From Dolomedes plantarius (lineage: Eukaryota > Arthropoda > Arachnida > Araneae > Dolomedidae), in the NCBI GenBank assembly GCA_907164885.2, contig OU015493.1:57045802-57109801 (forward strand): a DNA stretch of 64,000 nucleotides, written 5' to 3'. Below are positions 1 through 11,219 of the stretch, piece by piece. Within the stretch, counting starts at the first letter, position 1. Each line of letters begins with the position of its first letter. Made by a program: the position numbers and the translations under genes. Under the pieces are notes generated by a model. That model was not told the origin of the DNA. It saw nothing but the letters and a program-made list of their open reading frames with translations, and did no database searches.

Positions 1-1637
1 AAGATTTTATGCCTCATGGTCACTTTAACCCTTCATGCCTCATCTGACTAAAAACACGAAATGGTCTAAAAAGAAGTCTGATGCGTGAATCTAGACGTTG
101 TGCAGCATGTTTGTGGTAGAGTACTTAACAGTAGCAAGAATCCAACGCTTCAGCTCAAACAGACTGGTAAGCAGTGGGGTCAGATACATGGGCTCCTCCA
201 CTAGAAGAAATGAGATGTGGTGATGTCTTGAATGATCACCTTGAATGATCAACTTGAATGATCAGGTAGAGGAAAACCTTATCTTCTGGACACTGCTTGT
301 TGAACTACGCCTTATACGAGTACATCGAGAATGAAATGGCAAGGAATTTTATCTCTTTCCCAAATGATTCCAAGAGAAGAGCAAAATCTTGAGCACATCG
401 AACCCTAAACAATGAAAGCTGTTGGACAAAAAATGCTTACTGCTCAAGAGTCACCATATCTTACCGTTGCTTTTGAGACCAAGGGAGTGAAAATCGTCTC
501 GAAAGTTTCGAAATCCCTAAAGCTACTCTTTTGTCAACTGTCATCTACGTCTGATTGCGAAATGTCGACATTTGCTCGTTAAAAATATCTATACTTAATT
601 TTGTGATTAAAGTTGAAACATCTTTATTTTCTCGAAAAAAATTTCCATTTAAATAGGATTTGCGGCCAGATAACGGCGATTACAGATAAGGGTCGGATTT
701 GGGTTAAATGCTTAATTTCGAATAGTAAAAGATGAGGCAGATCAACAGTTCATTGCTTCATCCACGATTAAAATAAGCCCAAAATAATCTTCAATCTTTG
801 GCCAAGGAAAAAAAAATCAAAAGCTAAGCTAGTTCCCTAATATAGTGCGAAAGAGATAGGGAATTGATGCACTTGCTTCCCTAAAATACAGTCAGAGTAT
901 AGTATAATGCACTGAGAAAGCGCCATTTTCCCTTAGCCCAGTTTTGTCGTTCTCCAAACAAACCGTCTAAAATAATGAACTTTCTCTCTCCTTCGAAGAC
1001 GGCCGTCAAGCCCGTCCGTTCTGATGCCGCGCGATTCATCCGCAATTACTCCTACACCCGTCGCGGCTGTCAGATCGTCTGCCAACAGTGCCCACAAAGG
1101 CTGTTTGTTCCAATATAAACGCGCCCCCGTTCGCGCCCAGAGTCAATAAGAAACATCTCTTCTGTGTGGCCTCGTCGAGAGTTTCAATATCGTCAGATGG
1201 CATCTCAGACTGACAGATGAAAGTGTTCGGCGCAAGAGGAACCAGCCAGCGGTGTCGCCGAATTGGAATAATAGAAAAGATGCTGTGTTTCCAAACTTCA
1301 TATTAATTCACAGGAAGCTGAAATGGTGCAACCAAAGAAATTGAGCTTTTCTGTATTTTAGACCATGTTGTGTGGTCCATTGATGGGTGACTGAGGATCG
1401 TGTTCAGTGTTGCTAACAGTAGGGAATTCCGGATTTGATCCTTATGTATATGCATGCCAGTATAGCATTCTTGGAGAGTTTGAGTATGTTAAGTTTAGAA
1501 CTACCCCCTACCCCAAGAGCAAAAAAATTCAGGAAAAAGCTAATTTGGAAATTGTTTACCTTCAAAACCTCCATCCAAAACGAAAATCCCCCCTGTGGAA
1601 AAAACCCTGTGGAAAGAGGGACTTTACAGAGTCCCTG
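1..1637. other. Intergenic DNA, no gene recognised
   Basis: No coding region I can support. Short open frames near 1407-1754 overlap on both strands and encode nothing I recognise. Two things stand out: a three-fold 12-13 bp repeat at 227-264, and a GC-richer block at about 980-1260 in an otherwise AT-rich stretch that could be a conserved non-coding element or part of an untranslated exon. Confidence 0.5.
227..264. repeat. Short tandem repeat, three units of 'cttgaatgatca'
   Basis: The 12-mer cttgaatgatca occurs three times almost end to end (starts 227, 240 and 253), giving a period of about 13 bp. Nothing else can be inferred from it. Confidence 0.85.
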
Positions 1638-1671
1638 TCTCAGTTGTGCAACCATGGTTGCGCAACTGAGA
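1638..1671. repeat. 34-bp near-perfect palindrome
   Basis: The arms tctcagttgtgcaacca and tggttgcgcaactgaga are reverse complements with one mismatch and no spacer, centred on ccatgg. Transcribed from either strand it would fold into a 17-bp hairpin. I see no adjacent transposon ends, so the role is unknown. Confidence 0.85.
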
Positions 1672-1759
1672 GAGGGGAAGGGAGGGATAACTATATGAAT
1701 TATTTCTCTTTTGATAAAGAGGAATGAAGAAGAACAGGAGCTCGAGGATTCCAAATTGA

Positions 1760-2436
1760 CCCCCCCCCCTTTTTAAGAAATAGATGTCTTTAATAAATAG
1801 ATTTGATATTGATATCAACATAAGTGTCCCAACACTTTGATTAATAAAGCAAAACAGGAATATTACTTTAGTACTTTGGTTAGATTTCTAATAAATTTAA
1901 AATTGTCAATCCTTATAGATGCCGAATTAAAATCACGTAAAAAGAGAAATAAAGCATATATAAATAACCCCATAAATTCCGAATCTAAAATTGATCTTAA
2001 TTTGGAACTCGTTAACTTCGAAGCGTGAAGCAGCTATTGCTTACAATACCCCACAACACTGTAGAAATTTATTTACAGCACTTGTCTCTACGTTCCTCAA
2101 ATATTAGATTTGTGCTTAGGCTGTGTTTAATTTTGGAGCACCGAGGCCATTTATTGTGACACGAACCTCAAAATTGGGAAAATTAGTAAAAACTGCTATA
2201 AATACATTCGTTTACAGAAACAGAAGCCTTAAAATGCTAACTAAATACCTATTGCAGCATACATCTTTATATGCCCTATACTAAAATCATAAAATATGCC
2301 AGGAAAGATTAAAGCCGAAAACTGATTGGCTCAGTTGTAAAAAAGATTCTGCATATGAAGAAAAAACAGAATTTTTATAAGTTTTGAAAAAGAAGTACAT
2401 ATAAAAACAGTGGCTACAAGTAAAATAACCGCTCAT
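1760..2436. other. Intergenic DNA, nothing recognised
   Basis: AT-rich, single-copy-looking sequence. A 63-residue open frame at 1837-2028 has low-complexity composition and no recognisable motif. No RNA gene or transposon end was seen. Confidence 0.4.
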
Positions 2437-2575
2437 TCTAAGTAGGGGTTAGCGCTGACAGCAATAGCAAAGTGGTTCCAGGTGAGAACCCCGGATTAGG
2501 CATAGAGTATCCTGTACTGTACCCTCATGGGTAACAGCATTAGTTCTTTGATGGAGTGTTGCTTTAATAAAATAA
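2437..2575 (+). repeat. Degenerate tRNA-derived SINE (family with 'taataaa' tail)
   Basis: The tail, with 'accctcatgggtaacagcat' then 'gcttta ataaaataaa', lines up with the tails of the SINEs at 59591 and 62235 (pattern: gtccct...tagg...attg...gtgc..cc.taataaa). Upstream, ggggttagcg (about 2446) resembles a polymerase III A box and 'gagaaccccgg' (about 2483) a decayed B box. It is older than the other two copies. The alignment was made by eye, so the left limit is approximate. Confidence 0.55.
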
Positions 2576-3929
2576 AATGCCGCATTGGTGAAGAAAAAAG
2601 TACCTTAAGAAGATACTAGAGGACAGTTCAGGGTGCTGTTTCATGTCTTGTATATATAGAATATTCTCCCACGGTAACTGCCTTGTAGCCTAATTATTAA
2701 GCCTGAAAGGGAAAAAAGAGGCTCATATAATGGATCTAGAACAGTAAATTAGATCACCAGGGATGATAATCAGAAAACCTGAACAACTAGTTAGGGGAAA
2801 AAAAGATGCGATATTCTTAATGTTAGCGACGAACTTGAATAACTATCTTATGACCTTTTGATTCACTCCACTGACTCTGTGTGTGTGTTTGTGTGGTTTT
2901 ACGCTGGGAATCAAGCAAAATCTCTCCATCTTGCTCTTGCCTGTAAGATTTTATTACTTCCCGAGTGAAATAGTATATGATAGATACATCCTACAATCTG
3001 TTTTTATTTGTATATATTCTAAAATAATCCTCCATTTGGATGTATTCAAATATAATATATTTTCATTTGCATATATATTTTTTTTATTTGGTAATTTTCT
3101 TTGATCGATGACATTTTTTAGTTACATTTGTTCAGCTTAAAGAATGTAATTTTGACTAAAACTGATTTTTACAGTTCTACGGTAAGGCCAGATGTGGTCA
3201 ATACATGCAAAACAGTCGTTATAGCTTTGTCTCTAATACGTGAAACTTTCAGAAGAATTTATTGTGCCCTCTTATCAAAGTTTTGAGTCTTTTGAACCTA
3301 TAAGAGTCTCGTGACATTTGTACAGATCTAGTATTGATTTTAAATTTCCCAAACAATTAAAGTTACTTTGACAACGTATTTTGAGAACTTTAATTTAGGA
3401 TTATTAGAATTTTCTGATGCATTTTTGAAGTGACAGACAAAGCTTAATATTGAAAAATATTTCTCACCGTCTGCTGTATGATTATGTTGAAGGAATCTTC
3501 TATTTAAAATATCAAATACGACACTACTACTACTCTTATACCTTGTAAAGAATTGAGAAAGTATATTATTAAGAATTTTACGAATAGCTCGTCTTTTTTA
3601 TTTGTCTTTATTTAAAATATTTACAGAATAAGCTTAAAATTAGGGAAAAACTTTACCCTTGTGAATTTCATGAAAGATTGGCTATTAAGACTTCGAAAAA
3701 AGATGACAAAAGCAAGAATCCATTTCCTTTTTAACTTCTGGACTTACACTAAAAGGGCTAAAAATATTTTTCGAGTTAAATTTTACATTCATGTAAACCA
3801 GGTCTGCAGAGCTCAAAATGGGATGAGGGTCAAATTAATTTATGGAAAGCTGTTGCGGGATACAAGAATATAAGATAGATGGGAAAGCGAAAAATATTTT
3901 ATCTGACCAAAAATTAGTAATCTACTTAT
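2576..3929. other. Intergenic DNA, nothing recognised
   Basis: AT-rich sequence. Open frames at 2883-3104 and 3661-3873 are hydrophobic or basic low-complexity translations with no motif. I see no transposon ends or RNA genes. Confidence 0.4.
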
Positions 3930-4457
3930 AAATTTAAGTTGTTAAGCTGATTCTTTGGGCAGTCCGTGAGAGAAAACTGCTGCATCCATTTACTTCATTT
4001 TGGTCTCAAACGAAAGATTTTAATCTATAGATGTGTCAAATTTGATTTCTAGCAACCGAAATTTCTATTAATAGCGATAATTTACAATTTGAAATTGCTT
4101 TATGCGCATGCTCAGTGACATGTTTAAATCTGGCTTTAGATACTTACTAAGCACGAGGCTGCATAAACACGTTAATTGGCTTATTCCGAGGAATCCCTCT
4201 AGCCCTCTCTCTGCTATTTTTATTATTAATTATGTTTGTGAGATGTAGAATTAAACCTGACGGAAATTGTTTATTTTGCGCTGTTGAGTAACCCAATTTC
4301 TTTTTATTGGGTTCAATAATAGTTTATTATAGTGTGCTTCTCTATTCTTAATATTATGATTTTCAACATTTTGCAATGATGTGTTGAGTATAATTTGTGT
4401 ATTAATACATTTATTTACTATCCAGCCGTCATGTTTTGATGGGTACCAACTAGTTAT
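3930..4457 (+). repeat. Dispersed repeat 'GCATGCTCAG' family, copy A
   Basis: About 0.5 kb shared with 7245-7856 (same strand) and 61550-62072 (opposite strand). Landmarks are ttctttgggcagtc near 3951, tgcgcatgctcagtgacatg near 4102, and the end 'ggtaccaactagt'. No terminal inverted repeat or long ORF was found, so the class is unknown. A frame through its first 120 bp reads KLLS..FGQ...REN and recurs in the other copies (here broken by a stop), suggesting descent from a coding portion of a larger element. Confidence 0.7.
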
Positions 4458-5145
4458 TTTAAAAAATTAGTAAATATCAATATTCCAATTTTTTATATTT
4501 CTTTTGTATGATTATAAATCTAAAAATAATATGACTTATTTTTTAGATTTATAATATTATGCGTCTTCACAAAAGGCTTCGCGGGCCACACATTAGGGGC
4601 TAATGGGCTGTATGCGCACCGCGGGCCGTATAGTGTGCAGGTCTCATTTAAACAGTTCTAAATTGGTACACATTATTCTAATTTTTGCATCTATAAAATC
4701 TATTTATTCAATGTTCATTTTGCTTTAATTTCCCACTGTAGAGTTTTTTATTTCTATATTTCAAGCATTAACAGGCTTTTTTTATTATAATTTTCATTTT
4801 AAACAAACTTCCAAAACGTTATTAGTAATCTTTTTATGGAATTATGACTATTTGAAGTCTTACGAATTCAATTCTCATCAAAGTCTTTTATCTTGCATTT
4901 TATCTGAGTGAGTACAGAGTTATTCAGCTCCCTTAATGCAGTAGTGCTGGCTTATTTGTTCACTGATGCAGTCAACTCTCTTGATCTGTAAAACTTTTGC
5001 GATAGGAGAAAAGAATTTGGATGAGCAATTTTTTAATGACTTTTACGTCTGTACAATAAGAAACTAAATGTAAACTTTAGATATAAGAAAATAAGTCGCT
5101 AATACGTAATGGTGTTTTATGGGACCTTTTTTAAAATTTTTTATT
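4458..5145. other. AT-rich DNA with a hAT-like terminal fragment
   Basis: At 4558-4640 a GC-rich segment contains 'cgcgggccacacattagggg' followed by 'ccgcgggccgtatagtgtgc'. Repeated cgggcc(g/a)c blocks of this kind are typical of the ends of hAT/Charlie-type DNA transposons, so this is probably one end of a decayed hAT element. The remainder shows nothing recognisable. Confidence 0.35.
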
Positions 5146-5233
5146 TAGCATTTTGATTAAGCATTGAGCATTTAAAATTTTTGTTTTAGCATTTTGATTA
5201 AGCATTGAGCATTTAAAATTTTTGATTTAGCAT
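5146..5233. repeat. 41-bp tandem repeat, 2.1 copies
   Basis: The unit begins tagcattttgattaagcatt and continues gagcatttaaaatttttg; starts at 5146, 5187 and a partial unit at 5228 give an exact 41-bp period. Copies 1 and 2 are nearly identical, so the duplication is recent. Confidence 0.9.
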
Positions 5234-5267
5234 GATCTACAGCATAAGATTTTGCTAAACTAAACTG

Positions 5268-5546
5268 ATGACACAACAGTCCGTGTGGACCCCGTGAGGT
5301 GCCCTTCTCCACGTTCTTGACCGTGGGCTTGGGGTGCTATACAGCATATGTCTCGGTCATGTGGTCAGCCTGACGCGGGACCCTGAAAGTTAATTCCCAA
5401 GCATTCTTGGTCCTCATTTTATCCACCCACTCAAGGGATGAAAGGCTGAGTCGACCTTGCAGGATCGAACCAGTCGCAGGATAGAACCCTAGACCTGTGG
5501 TGTGGCAGCTTGAAGCTTTTAACCACTACAACACCGGGCGACGCAT
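5268..5546 (-). repeat. tRNA-derived SINE
   Basis: On the minus strand the head reads cgcccggtgttgtagtggtt, with an A box tagtggttaaaag (forward 5516-5528) and a B box-like ggttctatcc (about 5479-5489). A second B box-like sequence, ggttcgatcct, lies at 5461-5471. The body extends to about 5268 without an ORF. The order and spacing of the internal promoter fit a polymerase III-transcribed tRNA-derived retroposon; it does not fold into an intact tRNA. Its body differs from the SINEs at 59.6 and 62.2 kb, so it is a separate family. Confidence 0.75.
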
Positions 5547-6369
5547 AAGGTTTTATTGCTACTATTTCGATTTCTGTATAGAGTATTTCGACTACTTTCT
5601 TATTTAGGATTAAAAGTTGTTTCAAAAGAGAATAAAAAATATTCAGTTAAAAAAAAATTCTCTTTAAATCGAGAATACGTATAACAGTTCTACCTTACAG
5701 TAGAGTTAGTTGTTTTATTGTTATGTACCTATTCGTATTTATGATGATCAAATGCTTGAAAGCAATTTAAAGAATTTCCAAAACATTTTTAGTCGAACAG
5801 AAAAACTGTGAAGAATCTTATCGTCTGTTGACGAATTTTAGATTTTTAAATTAATGTAGATAAAAGGGTAAAATGCAGGATTTCAGTATTTATATGTGGT
5901 AGAAACATTTGCCAGGTTTCGTTATACTGCATAAATGGCTACAAAATGAATATCATCTAATAGCAAAAATACGCGGGACAAAACATTTGGCGTGCGTACG
6001 ATCCATCGAAAAATTTGTGATCGACAGGACAATCCCGATCCACCTGTTGGTCTCCTCTCTTACAAAAAAAAAAAGTATACGAGTCTTTTAAAGAGTACGT
6101 TGATTTGTAATATCCTCTATTTGATAAAATGATAAGGATTGCCATTCCAGAAGTTGAGGATTTAACCCCTTCTTAGAACTTAATTATGAGAACTCAGTTA
6201 TGAGAATAAGAGAGGCAATAAATTGATGTATACATCAATAAATCGATGTATACGTCGAGAATATTTGATCATATCTGCGATTACTCTATGCTGACAGCAA
6301 GAGCTTAAGGGTTTCTCATTCCAATGTCAAGTGCAACGTGAAGGCATTTCTAGCTTTACTAAAAATGTG
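5547..6369. other. Intergenic DNA, nothing recognised
   Basis: AT-rich, with a small local repeat of 'atcaataaatcgatgtata' type at about 6225-6255. Opposed ~60-codon open frames at 5909-6145 carry no motif. Confidence 0.4.
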
Positions 6370-6384
6370 CCCCCCCCCCCCCCC

Positions 6385-6434
<50 letters not shown>
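6370..6434. repeat. C16-A49 homopolymer pair
   Basis: A run of 16 C is followed directly by about 49 A. The length is likely to be affected by sequencing error. Confidence 0.9.
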
Positions 6435-6436
<2 letters not shown>

Positions 6437-6791
6437 GCGAATTTCAATTCGAAAAACCTTCGAGCCCTTTAATAAACAAATTCACAATTTCAGAAAAGTG
6501 TGAAAAATGCGAAGAAACGTTAACACATGAAAGTACATAAACGTTATAAGTATTGTATGTACGTAAATGCACGTACAATAATGCATACAATGTGCGTCCA
6601 AAAACAATGCGCCAGGCTTAAAGCACAGAACAACATATATGTCGTTCACATATTCCAATGTCTTTTCCAGTCTCCATATTCAATTTATTTTTTCAGTTAA
6701 AGTTAGGAAAAGAAATTGGAATATGATGATTCGAAATTAATGTTAATATAAAGCTTTCTTGTTTTGTTTGAACAATTAAAATCAGCCAGTG

Positions 6792-6795
<4 letters not shown>

Positions 6796-6831
<36 letters not shown>
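6796..6831. repeat. (GA)n microsatellite
   Basis: Uninterrupted ga dinucleotides for about 36 bp. Confidence 0.95.
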
Positions 6832-6832
<1 letters not shown>

Positions 6833-7244
6833 CCCGGTTATTTTAGTCTTTAATATAAATCTGTATAAATATTTCTCTAAGGCTAATGAGGTAACCTAAA
6901 CACACCTACTTTGTGTACATGTCTCTGAATTCTTTATCCTCTAGTTCAAATATATTATTAAGTCTGTAATTATAGTTTTGGGGAAAAGTTTTGCGTTATA
7001 ATGTCGAAGCAGTGCACACGCACTCAGATAAGTATGAATGCACCTAATTACCATGAATATTAATAATTCTGATTTAAAAAAAATTCAATATATTCTTATT
7101 TAACTTAACGAGTGTTATGAGCTTTCTGTATATAACCATCATAATCGTGCTCAGTAGGGAACAAAAATAAAAGGTACAAAGTTTGTCGCCAATTTTAGCT
7201 CGATATGGTCGCACTTTAGGTCCAGGAGGTACGAAAGAAAACAT

Positions 7245-7856
7245 CTATATATTTAAATTGCTAAGCCGATTCTTTGGGCAGTCAGCGAGAGAAAACTACT
7301 GCATCAATTTACTTCAATTTGGTCTTAAACGAAAGAATTTAATCTATCGATGTGTCAAATTTGGTTTTTGTAACCGCAGTTTCTATTAATTAGCGATAAT
7401 TTACAATTAAAAATTACTTTCTGCGCATGCTCAGTGACATGAGGAAATCTGGCTTTGGATACTCACTAAGCACGAGGCCGCAAAAACACATTAATTTGTT
7501 TCTGCGCATGCTCAGTGACATGTTTAAATCTGGCTTTGTAGATACTTATTAAGTACGAGGCCGCATAAATACGTTAATTTGTTTATTCCGAGGAATCTCT
7601 CTAGCTATCTCTCTGCCATTTTTATTTTATGTTTGGGAGATATAGAATTAAACATTACAGAAATTGTTCATTTCGTGCTGTTGAGTAACCCTATTTCTTT
7701 TTATTGGTTTCAATAGTAATTTTTCAAAGTGTATTTCTCTATTCTTAATATTATGATTTTAAACATTTGGCAATGATGTGTTGAGTATAATTTGTGTTTT
7801 AGTACATTTATTTACTATCCAATTGTCATGTTTTGAAGGTACCAACTAGTGTTTTA
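7245..7856 (+). repeat. Dispersed repeat 'GCATGCTCAG' family, copy B
   Basis: Same family and strand as copy A at 3930, ending at the shared ggtaccaactagt. This copy carries an internal tandem duplication of about 75 bp, so tgcgcatgctcagtgacatg occurs twice (near 7424 and 7503). Its first part translates in one open frame (ending with the stop near 7387) as IYIFKLLSRFFGQSAREN, then YCINLL and a KFGFCN motif, also read from the copy at 62 kb. The parent element and its class are unknown. Confidence 0.7.
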
Positions 7857-8203
7857 TTAAGACAGAATACAGATCACATCATAAGGATGTCTAAAAGATA
7901 TTTTATTAGGATAATTGTTCATAAATATACGCTACTTTCTTTTCATATTGTTAGTATATTATAATACTGATTTTTTCCCCTTTTATCTTTAGATTGTGAA
8001 ATTAGATGGTTTGAGGAGAAGTCACTAAAAACAAATATTTGACATGCATTATGTAAAGACAGTGTAATAAATTTAGACGAACATTTGATATTGATTTTAA
8101 ATGAAGCAAACAACCATAGTTTGACGTCTCACATTAAATTTCCCCTAATAATTGTGTTTAACAGTAAGAATGAGATCACATAACCATGGCCTGAATTTTG
8201 TCA

Positions 8204-8204
8204 T

Positions 8205-8277
<73 letters not shown>
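8204..8277. repeat. (TA)n(TG)n compound microsatellite
   Basis: About 25 bp of ta followed by about 45 bp of tg dinucleotides. Confidence 0.95.
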
Positions 8278-8278
<1 letters not shown>

Positions 8279-8439
8279 ACTTTATAGGAACCAAATAAGG
8301 TATCACACATACAAATTAATTTTTCCTCCCTTTTTAAACGTATGTCACCCAAATTTTCTACGCCTTTATCCAATGGTTACAGATGACATTTCCATGATCC
8401 AGATCACGTGAAGAATTAACTGTATTCTAGAGATTGTGT

Positions 8440-9080
8440 GGGAAGTGAAATGGCTACCCGTGCGGGAGTGTTAGCACCCGTTCGCCGATTTCATAGCAAA
8501 GCTCTTTATGTGGAAGACATGATCAAATCGCGCCTTTTCATGCGTTCTGATCCGGTGCAAAGATCGAAGAACACTGGGGAAAATCCACCCTTTGGTTGAA
8601 ACGGCAACCCACCTCCACACGTCAACAAGTAGGTTGCGTGCTCTCGCCTCCCTCCCTTGCTGGTCGCCCGGGGCTATTTTCGCAGTCGGAGGGGCGGCGA
8701 AAGGGATGAATTTTAATAAAGTCGCTCAAACAGCGCCGCTTACAGCAATTATCACCGAGTGTGTCCAATGTCAACATCACCCTCCCGTTGACTTCTCTCA
8801 CCGTGATTTCGAAGGATAGAGGCGCACAGAAAAGAACCGGGCCTCCTGATTGCAGTTTTTAATTTCGCTCACTATCTCTAGAAAGGGACGAGGGGTGGGG
8901 AGGAACTTTTCTCTAAATATTGTACTTAGGCGGCGGTTCCCGACGATTCATGGGAGAACAATCAGGCAAGACAAACAGCGGCGTTTTCTCGGCGCACTTT
9001 CCTTTTTCGATCTCGGGGAAAGGCCCCCGCTGAGTTTAGGTGTACTGGGCTGCCAAAAAGACACGCCGAGAATCGCATAA
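8440..9080. other. GC-richer, apparently single-copy non-coding island
   Basis: Base composition shifts to roughly even GC for 600 bp in an AT-rich neighbourhood. No repeat seen elsewhere in the window overlaps it. The open frames at 8592-8819 and 8850-9080 are not recognisable and are not supported as exons. Its appearance (short blocks such as tcgcccggggctattttcgc, few homopolymers) is that of a conserved non-coding element or a 5' untranslated/promoter region. This is inference from composition only. Confidence 0.35.
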
Positions 9081-11219
9081 TGGAGGCCGGACCACGAAAT
9101 TCATGGACATGGGCACAAGTTTAATTGTATTGTACTCAGTCGATTATTGACACTGAAAGATCTGTAAAAAGAAAGAGGGATTATCTAGCTCTTCCTCGTC
9201 GCCATTTTATTACGGCCAAAAACAACTCATTCCATTTTTTATCACTAATTTCTTTTGGAAGTAAAAGAAAACACAACTGCCAATGTTACGTCAGTTACAA
9301 ACATCCTGTAGAATGAAAATAAATTCTAGGTAGATAAAGAACATATATTGCATTTATTATTCCAAAATCTGTGCTTCTCAATGCGTCAGATATAGAGGTC
9401 ATAATAATGTACCTCTGTGTGGGTGAAAAATATTTGATAAAAAAAAATAAAAACTGAGATTACACCTTGCGTAAATTATGACTTAAAATAACACTTCAAA
9501 GTTTTAGTATGTTGATATCTTCAATCCAAAAAATAGTTCACAGACTGCTATTAGAAGAAAATAACAGATTTTATTTGCTTTTATCTTTTCGTCAGTCCAA
9601 AATTCATCCCTAAAAAAATCTTGATTTATATTTCTTAATCACGGAATCAGTAACAATGTCAGCTCATTTCCCCTTCTTATGAAAATTAAAGTAGTTTTTT
9701 TCCCCCTCTGCGATTTTAATTATAGAATTTGTTCTCCGTACTCGTTAACAGAGCTATCCCATCATATATGGGAGTGTGTCGCCAGCCGATTTCTTTCCAT
9801 GAACCATTATGGATCGTCATGGGATTTCCATGATGTTGAGCTCTTCGCTCAGCCAGTTTAGCAGTTGAAAAAATGAAGAAGTTCTACATTGAGGTAGCTC
9901 TTTTAGTCCCAAATAGCTCCTGCAGGTTCAAACCTCCATCATGGCAACCTTTTCCCACATATATATAGTCGAGACACACATGTGATGAAATGACACAATG
10001 CACGTGTTGAGTGATAGATGCAATGAGGCTGTCTCTTATCCCCAGTGGCAATTTCTGAAGCTTTATTGAACTACAGTGCGCGTGTGCTTCCCTGTTAGAA
10101 ACGATATCCCGAAGGAAAAGGTTCTGGCAGGGCAGTGATTGTAGCCTCTGGGGACACGAGTCTCTCGTTTGATGGGTAAAGGGGAACCTTCCGAGTGTGA
10201 GACAAAAGCGTGGGGAACGTCTGTGGGTGCGTTGAATGGTAATATTTACAGTGTCTTTCCAAAATAATGAAACTCACTCAACAGAAGAAGGAAAATTATA
10301 TATTACAGGGCAATGATTTCGAATTGCTGCGTGGGACAAAGTTGCAAAGATGGGCCGAAATTGTACTTGACCTGAAAAAGTTGGAGGGAAATCATACCAC
10401 CATACCAGCCTTGAAAATGAAATTCGAATTAATTTTTTTTAAAAAGAAGGGGGCTAGATAAATTTTTAAAAATGCCATTCAAATGTTTGATAAAAACCAA
10501 AACAAAAAACAACACACCCCTTAAAAACAAACAAATAAAAAAAAGTAAATAAAACTTTCAAATCCGAGTCAAGAGAGAGAGCCTTTGTAAGGCACTTAGC
10601 TTAAACCATATTAATTAAGGTAAAATAAAGTGTTAAATTTAAGTCCTTGAAACAACCTGTTATGTCCTTGACTTACTTAAAAATAGTTGGCTTCAAGAAT
10701 TTGAAGCTCTTGAAACCCACTATTTTTACCATGTTTTTATTAAATCGCTTTCTTGTTTGTGTGTTTGTCCAGTACAAATCTTGCAATCGATTTTTAACTA
10801 ACTTCCCGTCTAGCTAGACATTTGAAACTTTTAGAATAGCTCAGAGCACGATGACAATGCATTCTTTTAATACTTTTAGCCCTCTTTAAGCAGAATTGAA
10901 ATCATTTTCAGTTAATTTTGTTGTTTGAAAATTTCTCATAATTGCTCTCTTTATTAAGCATTTGCTCATTTTCTTTCAAGTTGATGAGATAATTCATCAA
11001 AAAAATTTTTAAAAAGTATTTATTAATACATAGAATTGTCAAGTTTATATGATTCAACAGAAAATTTAAAAACGTGGTATATAAAAAGTTCTTTTTATCT
11101 TGTAATTATTCCGTATTAAAGAGAGCAACCAGTTATTTTGATTACCTGCCCCTACTCTAAAATTTCCACAACGCTTCCACTGCAGATAGTAATACTGTGT
11201 CCTATTCCGTCGTTATATA
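9081..11219. other. Intergenic DNA, nothing recognised
   Basis: AT-rich stretch without supported genes. A B box-like caggttcaaacctcc at about 9928-9942 could mark a very decayed tRNA-related retroposon, but no A box or tail was found. A moderately GC-rich patch lies at 10090-10240. Open frames here are short and unrecognised. Confidence 0.35.

Noticed and set aside
1407..1754. Overlapping open frames on both strands of ~90-113 codons
   Set aside because: No recognisable motif, frames on both strands, low-complexity ends; more likely chance than a gene.
7429..7520. CRISPR-like array because a 20-mer recurs
   Set aside because: Only two units, formed by a 75-bp tandem duplication in a dispersed repeat; eukaryotic context.
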